Below, piece by piece: positions 51,051 through 64,000 of a stretch of 64,000 nt of DNA (positions are counted from its first letter, which is position 1; every line of letters starts with the position of its first letter). Position numbers and translations under genes: made by a program. This DNA comes from Climacium dendroides (Eukaryota; Streptophyta; Bryopsida; Hypnales; Climaciaceae). The stretch covers positions 10,991,538-11,055,537 of the forward strand of contig OX467091.1 in NCBI GenBank assembly GCA_950106755.1. Reading direction: 5' to 3'. The notes beneath the pieces are model-generated. The model worked only from the letters and a program-made list of their open reading frames with translations, had not been told where the DNA came from and made no database searches.

Positions 51051-54000
51051 TCAGCGGGTTTCACGCATCGTTGATCAGGCGACAGCAGCTGGTCTGCTTG
51101 CAGTCCTGATAAGCTCTGATAAGCTCTGATACTTTCCTCAAAGACTGCCGTTAACCGGTGAGCGAAACACCTAAGGTTGAAATGGAGGAAAATCAGTTGA
51201 AGAGCTTACAAAAGACTCCGAATTTTACTCATGGGTGGAGCAGAGTTATTTTCAAACGCATCTATTGAAGAAATCCGCCTTGCCAAGCAGGTTTTCTGAT
51301 CAACGTATTGAAGAAACAAATGTTGCACCAGCCAAGTGGGGAGGATAGCCTGATAAGTGGTGTGTGAAACCCATTTTATGATGAATTGCAACAACGTCCA
51401 TCATCCACTCCTGTCGTGACATGTTCTGAAGAAGAATTTCCGAGGTGTGGTCGTTAATTAGGGTTTTGGTTGAGAATTTTCTGGTTAGGGTTTAGTGCTT
51501 TTGTTTTTTTGTTTTTGGGTAGAGCCCGGAAAGAGGGTTGTGTAGATTACAGCCGGCATTGGTGTTCTTATCTCCGTGATTGTGGCCATGTCACTGCAAA
51601 GATAGCCGGCGATGGAAGAGTTGGGTAGAGCTACTAAGCTTCTGTGATGCAATCTATAGTCAGTCGGTCGAGCTTTTCGGAAGTGACTGTGGCCAGTAAG
51701 AACGTCACTGCCGCTGGTCCATTCTTTTGTACCATCCACACTTGAACAATGAAAAGCGATATTGCTTGTATTAGGGGTAGTCACACCTTCTTCATCCTGA
51801 GTTCAATTCCCCGAGAATTGAGATGTGGCGCTCTATGTGTGGTTGTTTGTGGCTGGTGGAGCTCCTCCAAAGGTGAGGAAATGGGTTGGAGAAAATTTTC
51901 TTGAACAATTTTTCACTCCTTTGTATGTCACTTTTACCTTGCTTGAAGCATGTCTACTTTGTTACACATTGAATTCAATTCGACTTCTACACTACTTGCA
52001 CCACTTGCATTCTGTGTTGCTTGTGCACATTTATGATAGTGAATTTAGTTGGTTCTTTGAGAAAACCATGTTTACGTTCAAAAGGGGTGTCACACCTTGT
52101 ACAAGAGCTCCCCATTGGTTCTTCTTTTCTCTCATCAAGTTTACATTCTTCAAGAAAATATGCTTTTTGAAAGAGTTGTGACTACTTCTATTGAGATAGA
52201 AGCATTTAGGCCATCTAGGCCATTTTTCGGCTAATGAATGATAAAGAATCCTTCTATGTAGGATAGAAGTGCAACTATTCATCTTCCAAATTTTGTATGA
52301 AAAAGGGAGGTCTTCTATAGTAGTTTGACTTCCAATAGGTCATTATACTATGGGCTTCCCTCATTCAAGGGATTCCCATATTGTTGGTCAATAATTTTAT
52401 GTTTATCAATGGTTTTGAGTTGTTTTGAATTGTTTTAAAATCAATTTAATGATGCACCTATGTGACATTTTAACTCATAAGTGAACCTAATAGGAAGGGG
52501 AATCTAGTTTTGGAGCTTTGGAAGCAAAATAATATTATTACTTGGCAAAATTTTAGTTATAGGATCTTCATTTTGGCAATTCATTTCATCCTATCTAAAC
52601 ATGAACTAATTCTTATCCTTTTACAATAACCATGAAACATTGAATGAATGACTAAGCTAGTAGTCATTCCAATTGAGTTGGCATGTCTCCACATCTCCAA
52701 AGAATTGAGAAGAGTACTTTTTCTTATATATATGGATGTGGTTTATCTATTTCATAAAGCTCCATGAATTACAAAACTTCTCCATTAATTTTTTTTAAAG
52801 CTATATATTATAAATTCCATTTTTCTACAAAAAAAATAACCTCTCAATTTTATTATTTTAACTCTATGTATGCATTTCAATTTAAATGAATGGTTTTAGA
52901 TAGTTCTACCTTCATCCCTTGGGCTAGTGGTGGGATCAACCACTTAGCAATTAGATCAACATGGCTACATAAAAAATGCTTACTATTCTTTACAAAACCA
53001 ATTTAGGATCTTCAACTTTGAATATTCAATAATGTAAAAAGTTATTAATTAATGATTGAATATTAATATAGTGGGTTAAGATTCAAATTGGTGAAAAATT
53101 AGGTACTTGCATGTCATTTTAGAGCAAATTGTGCAAGCTAACATATCATTTCAACAAGAGCTAATTTGTGTTGCTAAGGGCATTGTGAATCAAACCATGA
53201 CTTGTATCTTATAATACTACTATTGAGGTAAAGCCTTTGGCAAAGATTTTGAAGTTACCTCAACACTACCATTAAGGTAAGACAACCCATTGTGGTCAAA
53301 TGATCCATTGCAGTCGTTTAAGAAATGATCCATTGTGGTTTTTTTAAGATGTGGGATGTGGGCCACAATGCATGTCTTACATGATAGCAATGGAGTGAAT
53401 ATTGACCTTATTAGAAACTTCTGAGTTTTCAATGTGAAGTCCATTGTAAAAATTGACTTTTTTGGCCTTCTGTAATAGAAAATGTTTTGACTACATTAGG
53501 CAGTGAGTTGAGCATTACAGATTCAGATTTTGTTGGTCTAAGATAGTTTACAGACTCTTTTGGGCTGAATGCTTCAGAAATTCGTAGTGAATTCATACTT
53601 TGTCAAAAATAATAATTTTAATTGCACTTGTTGTTTCTTACACTTGTACTAATGTGAGGAAAAAAATGAAAAATTCAGCAACAAGATGATGCCAAACTCC
53701 TCATTCTGACCACAATGGTCTGGTTTACCTTATTATCCTTAGAAAACTCATGGTCCTACCATATTCACTTCTATGCTTAGCATCAAGAGGGTATTTGGAG
53801 AATTGACAACATCACTCAATAAAACATATATGTGATGGAGTGACTTTCAACTCTTCCCACATCTTTTAGGGCAAGAATTTTTTGGTCCACCAAAAGTAAT
53901 AGTTGTTTTCAACATCTCCCATATGTGATATAGGTGCAAAATTTCTTTTTGAATTTCTTTTTACAACCAAACATTGAGTCATTATAACATCAATGTCACC

Positions 54001-55513
54001 ACTATGCTTATAAGCTCACATGCAAATCTGTGGAGATATTGGTATTGGGCTCCCTATGTTGGTTATGATTGAGGACCTCTTAAATATTGTACGTGTATAC
54101 AAACTCCCTTTAATGATCCTACAACAATGCTAATGTGTAAGCATGAAAATGAGAGCATAAGAGCCTTGAGTATATATAAATAAATATCCTATGACTATTG
54201 AAGGTGCTTATAAATACCTGTAATATAGGTTACTTATAACATAGTTATATTGTAATTATGGAAGATTTCTATAATATAAATACCTATAACATAAGTGTAT
54301 AGTCTTCTAAACTTATGGGCTCATGCTCCTAGGCTCATATGATAGTAATCCTCAACTTTTTTTTAGGTTTGAATTTGCAAAAACATACAATTTTCAATGT
54401 TGTATAAATTATCTATATTTTATTTTATTTTTAAAAAATTTACTCTTCGTATTAGTCCCTTTTCAGACAAAAAGGGCATGTTTTTTTTGCAACAACTTAG
54501 CCATAGAAGGTGTCAATATAGGCTCCGCATGTAAATGAAAAATAGAAAATTTTCAAATTTATGTAGACTTATATCTTGTTTTACAAGATTCTATATTAGC
54601 TATACATCTTCCTTGCATTTATGTACGATATATCACTAGTGCTATCATTTTTGCTCATGTCCAAAGATATCTATAACATAGATGTCTAGGATCCTAGGCT
54701 CATGAGCTCAAGATCCTAGGCTTACATGCTAGCAACCTTGTTTACAGATATTTGCAAAATGAAGTTTGAAAAAAAATTTATAGGCTTTTTCTTTGAAGGT
54801 TAAAAGTCTTTAGACTTTATTTACATCAAAATATTGGTAATTTGCCCCAAACATTCCAAAGATCTATATCCCATGGTTGCAAATTGAACCTTTTCAACTC
54901 TCATATATTTTTCAAATCAAGATGTAAATTCAAATTTTTATTGCCTTACTTGGAATTAATTGAATTCCAAAGATTCTCATTAGTTACTTCAAAAAACTTT
55001 TCAACTAGTTTCAATTCAAAAGACACAAAAATCTTGACCTCATGTTTGCAAAGTGGACACTATCGCTTCACGTTTCTTCTTTTTAAATTGCAGATTCTTC
55101 GTGCCTTTGTTTTGGAAATTAATTGGACCTCAAAGGTTTCCATTGGTTCTTTCAAAAATCTTTTCATCTCCTTCAATTGACAAGAAAATTCTATGTGGGC
55201 TTCAATTTTAATTACCTAACTTTAAAATTCCACTATTTTGGTTGTGGCTTGAAAATTCCATTGTTTTCATCTTGGCTTCATCCCACCATTTTTTAGTTGT
55301 GACTTCAAATGAATCCCATGATTAAAAATTGTCCCTAGATTTTGTCGATATCCAAAAACCATAAGATTACTCTGAAATTTGAAATAAACCAATTTAATGA
55401 TTATCACTAGAAATTTTATAGCAATTTGAACTTCAGGTCTATAACCATGGAACACTGATTTTATAACTTTAGAGTGACACAGTAAAAAAAAATTGCACCA
55501 TGGTGTTCTACAC
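51051..55513. other. AT-rich intergenic region
   Basis: About 4.5 kb without a supported gene. Near 54300-54720 a phrase of the type CTCCTAGGCTCATATGATAG recurs with variations alongside CTATAACATA-type short repeats. Frames up to 118 codons (51825-52181, 54842-55180) have no recognisable features. Confidence 0.5.
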
Positions 55514-55789
55514 TAAGGTAGGTACACCCAAATGTGCCACTGACCTTAAACCGCCATCTATATTGTATGTACATCTCCAAAATCAGTTCTGTACCTATGT
55601 GGAAGAAACGCTTTTAAAACCAAACTTTGTTCCTTCCTAACTTTTGCATACAGTATTCAAATGCCATGTTCTTTGGTGCGTTGGAAGCTCCTTTCACTTG
55701 CCAACAAGAACATATGAAAATTTGACCAGTCTAATAATAGAAAATAGGCTCCGTAGCAAAAAGTGGCGGTTTTGGGTGTACCTACCTTA
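55514..55789. mobile_element. 276-bp MITE upstream of the lipase gene
   Basis: TAAGGTAGGTACACCCAAA (55514-55532) recurs inverted without mismatch at 55771-55789. Taking AGGTAGG as the terminus, both sides are flanked by TA, compatible with a TA target duplication as in mariner-type MITEs. It ends about 285 bp before the lipase ATG, within the likely promoter. Confidence 0.75.
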
Positions 55790-56073
55790 TATTATAAACC
55801 TTCAATCACGCATGGGATCACTGCAGTGGACGAATCATTCATTATCCAGTCGCATTGAGAGGTGCCTCTCCAATGAAAATGTGCCATTTGTGCGAAAACA
55901 GAGGATGTGATATTAGAGGGTACTCCGTTCTGCCTTCCCTCTGGGACGTTAAGAGGGTTCCTGTTGGGTTTTGAGAATTTGGCTTCGAAGATTCATATTC
56001 CAATTCCTATCGCAAGGTTCGACTGACGCAGCAGCTTCATAGTCGATTTCTTGCTCTTAACTGAAATTCCCAC

Positions 56074-59000
56074 ATGGATTTGCCGTTGCCGCATACGTGC
56101 AGGGCGCGTAGTTTGCTTGAATCCCAATGTGGTCCCCAGAGTAGCCAATTGATCAATAGACGTCGTTCATCCTTTGCTCGCGCCTTGCTTTCTCGTAGAG
56201 ACAGAACATCCTTAAGAACCTTGCGTTATGCCACCCGAAGAGACGCATACAGCATTCAAGGGAGTAGACGGATTGGTACTAATGAAATTTCCTTTGAGAA
56301 TTACCGTAGGCATTTAGGTTTGTGGGTGCGACCGTTGCGGCGAAAGAACTTTGGTATTGTCCATTTTGAACAAGGCGACAGGGATTGTAGTGACGGGAAT
56401 GCAACTAATTTCGAGAATGGCGAAAGGCCTCCTTTCGATCTTGACTTGGCTGTTTTGCTGGCTGGCTTCGCATTCGAGGCCTACAACACCCCCGCTGTGC
56501 GTGATATCCTCTGTCTCGGAAGCTTACTAAGCTCTTAATTACCTGTCAGAAACCAGAATTTCAAATTCCGTGTCCAGTTTTTGTGATAAGATTGTCAACT
56601 AACCTAGCCTTGAAATTGAATTGAAAGGTTAGTTTTCATGATGCCCAATTGTATATGTGCTTTGCAACAAGAATCGCTTATTGAAGCTCTTGTGATGTTC
56701 AGAAGAATGTGGGTGTGCAAGAAAAAGATGCGGGGGACTGCGAGACAACTTACTTAGCTTTGTATGAGACTGAACCTTGCCTTCCTCAATCTCACTGTCT
56801 TCCATTAGGTCTATTGCCTTACCCCGAAAGAACCAAGAATTCTGCCCACAATGGGCCTTTATTTTTATTTCAGTTCTTTTCTGTTGGTTTTTTATTTTTG
56901 GACAAACACGTGCAATGTTCTTCACTGATTCTGGAGATATAAAATTTGGCCTCATCTGGATTATATACGATTGATTGAGGTAGTTATTTATCTATCATGA
57001 ATCCCTGGTCATTTAGGGGTTTGATGTACTTATTCAATAGCATTTTTGTCTTCTATATTGTGCAGGCATTTCTTACGTGAGGTCTATGACGGGCAAGTAA
57101 TCGTGAAATTGAAGAAGGGAATGCATTTTCCTGGACTCGATTTTTGGGTGAGTTCACGAGCAGAAGATTCTGGACCACCTCTTCTCTTCCTTGCAAGTCG
57201 ACGTGCTTCTGTAATGTTTGATCTTTTCTGGTCAGTATATCTCGTTGTAGTAAGTTGCGTTTGCTGAATGCAGGGAACAAGTGATCCCTATGTGGTACTA
57301 CGATGTAGACACTGTGAGGCTCAGAGTAAAGTTGTCTGGGCGTAAGTAACTTTGAGACCCATTCTCTCTTGTGTGTTCTGTCAAAATGGTGTTGAGGAAA
57401 ATAAGAAACACTTCACTGAAATTGTTGGAAGGTTACGAGCTGAATATTTTGGATAGTAATATATACACCTTCTGAGTAGGTACAAGCAGGTGATCATGCC
57501 TCCGATTTAATCATGGGAATTGTGTCATGCTTACTTTGTCCCCCTGTGATCAATCATCCTATAATGTCTTGAAGCAATCCAATTTACTAAAACCAAGTTT
57601 GTTTCTTTACTCTTTTGTTTGGGGTTGAAATCATCACTTGAGGAATTCACCTTGTTTTGTTCCATAACTCAGACTTAAGGCAAAAACTTCTTGAGAGTCA
57701 GAAAAAGCCGTAATGTGGAAGAAATTAGCTATAATGTGGCTATATGAAGTATTAGCAACTTACCTGGATTTACAGCTTGTGTCGGATGGAATAAGAACTT
57801 GGTGTGGTATGAACCTAGTCGGTGGCCATTTACCATTTTGGCATGAGTGCCCCTGGTGCAGGTATCGGGGAATTGATCCCACCAGCTTGATGCACTGGCT
57901 GACTATTTATCTTTGAACACCAGAACAAGAGATCCTGTTTGGAATGAAGAATTCAAGCTCAACGTCAAGGATCCGGAGTCGCAATGTTTGCAGGTTTGTA
58001 TGTGACTTCGTTTGTTTCATAGTGATATTCTCAATAAAGTTCAATAGATGCATTAAAGTTCTTCCAGCTACTATCTTATTGCCTTATGCTGATTCACTAT
58101 ATTTCTTTCTGGTCGCCGCTTGCAATATCTTTGGATGTCAATCCTTCATTGTTACAGTATTATATCGTTATCCTAATACGCCAGTGCTTTGGATGCAGAT
58201 TGCAGCTTGGGATGCTAACGTAGTCACCGCTCATCGTAGGCTGGGAAATACAGGATTAAGTCTGAAAGATTTGTCAGATGGTATGCCTTTAAACCCTAAT
58301 TGCCTAAATGGACAAAAGCGGATTCTTCCGTTTGTATAGGATTTGAAATAAACCGTTTAAGAATGCTTCAAGGAAGGTAAAAAATGTATCAAGAGAAAGG
58401 AGAAATCATACTCTACGGGTTTTTAAATTTATCTTTGGCAAAAGTGAACGTGTGTTATGACGAGAGCTAAACTACAGGTTTCAGTCGCGACAGTCATATG
58501 TTTTGAAGTTGCTATAATTACTTTAGCTTCCACAGTGAACTGTCTTTTATTATCTTGGGGGTTCAATATTTGATCAATTTGCAGAACTTTTAAGTTTTCC
58601 TGGACGATTTGAGATTCAATTATTCATCCACCTCAAGCTGATCATGTCGTGGGTACTGCAGGTAAGAAGCATGAAGTAGAATTGCAGCTAGGGGGCATGG
58701 GTGGAGGCGGTGCTATTCAGCTTGAGGTAAACAATGTGATCAGCACCATTGTATGTTGTAGCATTTCTATCTTGAGCATGTTCCCCTCTAAAATGCCTCC
58801 GTAATTTCAGGTTCAATACAAGAGCTTTGAAGACTCGGAAAAGAGCTGGTTCACTGATCTTCTTCAGATGGGAGGAGTGGAAGGTATTTACAAGAACATA
58901 TTTGGTGAAGATGGCATCAGGGCTGGTGACTTTGTGAGATCCACTTTGGGCTCTTTACCATTCTTGCTCGAAGACAAGGAAGATAATACTTCTGAAGAAA

Positions 59001-62000
59001 AAGTGCCACTCGCTTTAGAAGCAGGGTTAAATGACACTCAAGATAACAATGGGATCACAGCTTCGGGTACTACTGATTTAAACACCGATCGTAAAGATTC
59101 GGGTACACCAAATGAGCAACCGTTCGACTGGTTTGGTTTTCGAAAAACTGAGCAGACGGACATCAACAAGAAAGACGAAGACCCTGAACAGGATGGTGTG
59201 GGTGATTATGTAAGAACTGTTGTGCAGGCTGTAGGAAAAACATTGGCATCACTTGGAGTGGACGTTGGGAGTATTCCGGAATTCGATAAGAATACCTTGC
59301 AGGCTGATGGGGAGGCCATCAACAAGCTCAGCTCAGAGTTCCAGAGCAAGGCTGAAGCAGATTATGTTGAAAATGGGTTGGCTATACCAAGCGGACAGAG
59401 GACAGAGACATCTGTTGAAAATGACTCAGAGGTAATGTAATTCGATTGCAGCTCCTTCTAAGGAAGAGGATACTAATTGTGTCACTTTATGCAATTTCAC
59501 GTGTTTGTGATTTGTGATTCTTGGGAGATGTTTAGAGCTGTGGAGAGATCTTGGGGAGGAGGAGCCAACTCCGCTGTGATCAATCTTTATCACTATGTTT
59601 GAATTTGTTATGCGATTTCAAAGTGGGAGGTTGTAGACCACTATAAGCGACTGTAGACAACCCTATTTCCGTTCAGATGTTCCTCACTTTGTATGAATAA
59701 TCAGAACCAAGTCTATGAATAGATGAGTTGTTGGTAACATGGATCAGTATTGGGTTGTGCATCAGGTCCCTAACAGTTTTAGTATCCTCTGCCTTATGAT
59801 TCAAATTCTTTTTGGAGTTGAACTGTACTGTAGCCACCACCCTTCGTTGCGATTATGTATGTGCAGAGCCTGCAAACAACGTCTGAGAAATTGCAGAATG
59901 CCTCGAAAAGTCTGCTTCAGAACACCGAAATTTTTCTAGGGATGTGGGCTACAGTAGCCCGATCATTTCCTGGAGCTCAGAATGAGGGTCAGGATGGCCC
60001 TCTTGATACTTCTACCAAGACTGAAACAATAGAATCTGTTGTTAGTAATGACGAAGTCAAAGCCCTTGAAAAGGAATGTGACGATGGGCTCGAGAACGAG
60101 GCTAAGCGGCAAATGTTCCAAACTGCTGAGAGTGCAGTTGAAGCCTGGGCTATGTTGGCTACCTCTTTGGGTGGTCAGAGTTTTGTCAAATCGGAGTTCG
60201 AGAAGATCTGCTTTCTAGAGAATCGAAGGACAGACACAGAGGTAGGTTTTTCCAATCAAGATTTATATGATTATGTGCGCATTCGAGCAACTCATGTTTA
60301 CGCATCTGCCAATAGCGGTTGTTTATGCTGCCTTCACAGATATGTAACTCCTGTGTCGATGTCGTTAAACTTGGCGTCTTGGTGGTCTTCACTGCGATTC
60401 TTTATAGGTGTAAAAGTGGATAAAATAAGAGTAGATCATGTATCCGTGAACTTTCCTTTTCGTTCTATATTGGTTTGTGTCTTAGTTATGGATCGTTATT
60501 CGCTGTCCAGGTGGCCATCTGGCGTGATTCAAAAGGTCGCAGACTGCTTTTTGCATTTCGTGGAACAGAACAGGTATGCTCAAACCATTGTACATATTCT
60601 CCTCCGGATTCAATGGACATTTGTGAATACCAGTCTCGACAGCTGTGAATTAGATGTATTATTCTTTAATATATTAAACATTCAACTCGTTTTCACATGA
60701 TAACAACGTTCGCTCCTGCAAGAGCTAAACTATGCTTGGCTGGAACAAGTTTGTGTGCATTCTGGAATTGGTTTATTCTTACAATTTAACTGATATCTGT
60801 GCAGACCAAATGGAAAGATTTGTCGACTGATATGAACGTCATCCCTGTTGGGTACTACTATTATCATAATGCACCTCTTTCCACACGATCCTGCTTCCTT
60901 GTTCAATAATCGTATTTGAGCCTGTGTATGGAAGATTTCGTTCCGAGGAAGTATTCTTTATTTACCTATCGTTGTGCATAACTTCTCCTCTAGATATGCC
61001 TACCAACTGTACTCATTCAAGTATTCGATATGTCGCGGCTTTATGTATATTTCTTTTTACCAGATTCAATCCCGAGCGCATAGGTGGTGACTACAAGGAA
61101 GAGGTTATGGTACGTCCTAGAAAGATTTTAGTTTTACCCTGCATTCAATCTGAAGGTTTTTATTGATGACTCTATGTCCTCCAGCTAATTCATCCCTATT
61201 TCTGTTCTACAGGTTCATGGTGGCTTCTTGACTGCTTATGATTCCGTGAGACGGCGATTGATGGATTTGTTACAAGCCTCACTGGGTGTCAGGTTGAAAT
61301 TAAAAACCTTCTGTAGACAATAGACGGTTCGCTTTCCAAACCATTATTCAGGGTATGCCTTTAGTCTTGTGAGGTATTTTCTTCTGAATTAAACTCCTAA
61401 CATTCTCCCTCTTGATGGCAGTGACATCGATGGTGATCCCACTCAAAGTTGGCAAGTCTATTCAACGGGCCATAGTCTTGGTGGTGCATTGGCCACACTG
61501 TTCGCTCTTGAGCTTTCCTCGTCGAAGCTCGCCAAGTAAGAGTGGATTTTCCACTTTTCTGTTGCTCTGATCTCCTCGTTTTCCTATGAGCTTCCTCTGG
61601 GGCTCACACTGTGAGGCTTTTAGTCTCTCTTCTGGACATGCTTTTGACTACTATGAGATTGAGCGAAATAAGGTTTCGGGCATGCCATTATATTGATCTG
61701 CTTAGTAGTGCTTTCATTTCTTTGCGGTCGGTAGAGGGGTGAAGGACCGCATGTTAGCAGAGCTACTAGAGTAGCCATCGTGTATAGACGCTGACAATTA
61801 TTCTGCAGCCAATTGGCAAATAGTGCGTGTATAGACGCTGACATTATTCTGCAGGAAAGGTTTAAACAAATAGCGGGTCACATCATAAAGAATTTACATA
61901 TTCAGTTTCTAGCCCGATCTATGTGGTTCTCGTTCTGATGTTGCAAATATTGCAGAAACGGCCATATACAGGTCACAATGTACAACTTTGGGTCGCCACG

Positions 62001-63369
62001 GGTTGGGAACAAGCGATTTGCAGATAATTACAATAAGGTAATTAAGTCGAATTATTAATTGTCTGTAGCCGATTGTGCACTCCTGTTGCGAACGACTGTT
62101 CCAATCTCTTGTTGTAATGCCTTCTGAACAACAATGTTTTTTTCCTAAATCCAGGCAGTTAAGAACAGTTGGCGAGTAGTAAATCATCGCGACATCATAC
62201 CAACTGTGCCTAGGCTAATGGGTTACTGTCACGTCGCTCAGCCCATCTATCTCTCTGCTGGAGATCTGGCTGAAGGAATTGTAGGTCTTCCTCCACTTTG
62301 AATTTTTCATTCTCAATTGCAAGGCTTAGAGTTCTTTCAGCGTGAGCTTGCTATGTATTCTCTTAAAGTTTTTGGCGAATTATAGATGGTGCTGTACGTG
62401 AAGCTTAACTCCTTTGCCGAAATGGTCAGAAGTGGCTGCTCTCATATCTATAAGAATGAAATAAATCATTTGGGAAGCTTCAATTATGGTTAGAAAACCA
62501 TACCCTACATTAGAAAGAAGAAATCATACCCTACAGCTTTGAATGATTGAACTATGTTTTTAAAATTACTATAATTGAATAGTAACTTCCAAAGTAGACT
62601 TTAGATATTTAGCCGGGGCACTTAAGTATCTACATCGCAAAATGGTGTGATCTTGTCATGCCACACTCCAAGTAGGCCGAAATTATCTTCTTGGAACTCT
62701 GACCAGCTGGGATTTAGTGGCCGCCCTCCAGCTTCAGCAGAATTTCCTTATGCTTAACGTTTCGTGTTCTCAGGTTGAACGTGACCTCTTAGAAGATGGA
62801 TATCATGGAGATGTCATTGGCGAAGTGACTCCAGACTTTGTATTTGAGAATGTTGTGAGTGAACGGAATCCTCGCCATGATTCTGCTGTACATCAGCATT
62901 TGATCTTGCATATGAGGTATGCAATTGCGGGTTTTTCAGATATATGCGGTTTGCAATTCGTGTTGACATCTTTATCGTGCAGCTGAAAGGGGAAAGGAAA
63001 TTGCTCGAAAGGCTTCTGCAAACAGAGATTGCAATGCTACGTGCTATTCGAGATGGTAGTGCTCTAATGCAGCACATGGAGGACTTCTATTATATCGCTT
63101 TGTTAGAGGTTGGCCCCTCATGTTCACTTTCGTTGATTTGTTTTTGAGTTTTCTAGCTAACTTAAGAATCAACACTCTCGAAACCAGAAACAGAAGCTCA
63201 AACCAGTAATTATAATTTCGAGGGTTGGAACTCACCGTCATTTCATATATACGCAGATAAATCAGAATTGTATTTATGGTCGATGTCCTGAATCCATCAA
63301 AACTTACTCTAGTCTATTTGCTTGGTTGTTCAGCGTGTGGAGAAGAAGATGACCAGAAGATTAAAATAA
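56074..63369 (+). CDS. HIL1: C2-domain class 3 lipase, plastid-type (HIL1-like), 19 exons
   Basis: Predicted glycerolipid acyl hydrolase. Exons: 56074-56496, 56703-56761, 57066-57147, 57274-57341, 57924-57993, 58199-58280, 58662-58726, 58811-59431, 59867-60241, 60511-60573, 60805-60851, 61064-61109, 61213-61292, 61422-61535, 61956-62037, 62155-62280, 62774-62854, 62983-63108 and 63334-63369. All are GT-AG with matching phases, giving 881 residues. The N-terminus is Arg/Ser-rich, as in a plastid transit peptide. A C2 domain follows (about 161-285; VYDGQVIVKLKKG, GTSDPYVV, TRDPVWNEEF), then a long acidic insert (about 300-600). The lipase_3 core has FRGTEQ (631-636) and the nucleophile elbow GHSLGG with Ser712. 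Likely triad partners are Asp772 (NHRDIIP) and His812. The end (GSALMQHMEDFYYIALLE) fits plant members. From memory the architecture matches Arabidopsis HIL1 (At4g13550), a heat-induced chloroplast MGDG lipase; that name is inference. The last exon is the least certain. Confidence 0.9.
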
Positions 63370-64000
63370 CTGATCTTTTCTACATCAAACGCCAACATCA
63401 TGGCCGTAAGTTTTACATGCGTTTGTATTAGACTCATCAAAGCATGTGTTGTAAGGCATGCTTTGAGAATCTATTTTAGTTTTCTTGTGGGCTGCTTGAC
63501 ATTGTGTCTATAACATTTCCCTTGTGTCAAGCTCCAATTCCTGTTCAGTATAGAATGCAGAAAATTCAGAAAAATGCTAGTCTTATATTGCATCATTTAT
63601 GTTCTAGGGAAAGGAAGACCAAAGAAGAGTATATTAGAGAGTGTTATCCCAGCATCAGATTTACAGTATAATCTTCATGAGGATGACCTACCTTCATGTT
63701 GGCTACCTTTCACAAAATTGTTGTTGTCCTTGATAATTTTTTGTCCACTATGGTATTCAATCTAATGTATTCTAAACATATTAGGAGCATCCTTGTATGT
63801 TTGACACTTATGTGCATGTTCATACCAATACAACTTAGATAATAAAGCTAATTAGAAAGATATATAAAAAAAGAAATTGACAATAAATACATGTTAGAAT
63901 ATTAGAAAAGCTTGATATTTAAAATGGTCCTTTGATCCTTAGTTTATATAGGTCACACATTGTAGGTCCTTGTTCAAATAATGTTAAAATTTATGAGATC
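63370..64000. other. 3' flank of the lipase gene, AT-rich
   Basis: No coding region or repeat recognised. Presumably 3' untranslated and intergenic DNA running off the window. Confidence 0.5.

Noticed and set aside
62855..62986. Continuation of lipase exon 17 through VSERNPRHDSAVHQH
   Set aside because: Extending to the next GT donor puts the following exon out of phase with a stop; ending at 62854 gives a clean phase-0 join to the conserved KGERKLLERLL segment.

Overview
This window is nuclear DNA of a land plant. The evidence is a set of spliced genes with GT-AG introns: an alpha-tubulin of plant type, a plastid ferredoxin of the FdC1 type, an mTERF-family organelle protein, a leucine-rich-repeat receptor kinase, and a C2-domain class 3 lipase with about 19 exons. 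They lie in AT-rich DNA full of small inverted-repeat transposons. I cannot fix the species. A non-flowering plant such as a moss is a guess, based on compact introns and on a degenerate kinase-like family I associate with bryophytes and lycophytes.

Layout. 1-20 kb is one structure. A convergent pair of alpha-tubulin 3' ends sits on the two arms of a very large inverted repeat (1-2215 and 15538-17752, coordinate sum constant at 17753, no difference in the stretches I compared). The right-hand gene is complete (17190-19609, minus). The left-hand one enters from beyond the window. Between the arms is a 13.3 kb spacer with three decayed genes: a kinase-like pseudogene, and two pseudogenes sharing a protein family I do not recognise. 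It also holds four GC-rich islands built from CGGAC motifs, three of them on the 5' side of these pseudogenes, plus a fold-back element, an AT-rich repeat and a PIF/Harbinger-like MITE.

20-37.5 kb has no gene I can support. It is AT-rich and holds a textbook CACTA-type MITE (GAT target duplication), a second PIF/Harbinger-like MITE (TTA duplication), a Stowaway-like element (TA), further copies of a dispersed AT-rich repeat, a ~149-bp tandem array with a conserved GC-rich core, and a fold-back element with ACTAG ends.

37.6-64 kb is gene-bearing. FdC1 (37621-38091, minus) is followed by a microRNA-like hairpin (39792-39910), then mTERF (40552-43271, plus), the receptor kinase (46728-51050, plus) and the C2-lipase (56074-63369, plus). 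FdC1, mTERF and the lipase look organelle-targeted; the receptor kinase is a plasma-membrane protein. They are independent genes, not an operon. A 276-bp MITE lies just upstream of the lipase and a triplicated ~240-bp repeat just downstream of FdC1.

The strongest leads are the giant tubulin inverted repeat around a decayed spacer, the CGGAC islands as a shared promoter module, the unrecognised CKKYVKM/WPR protein family, and the microRNA-like hairpin.
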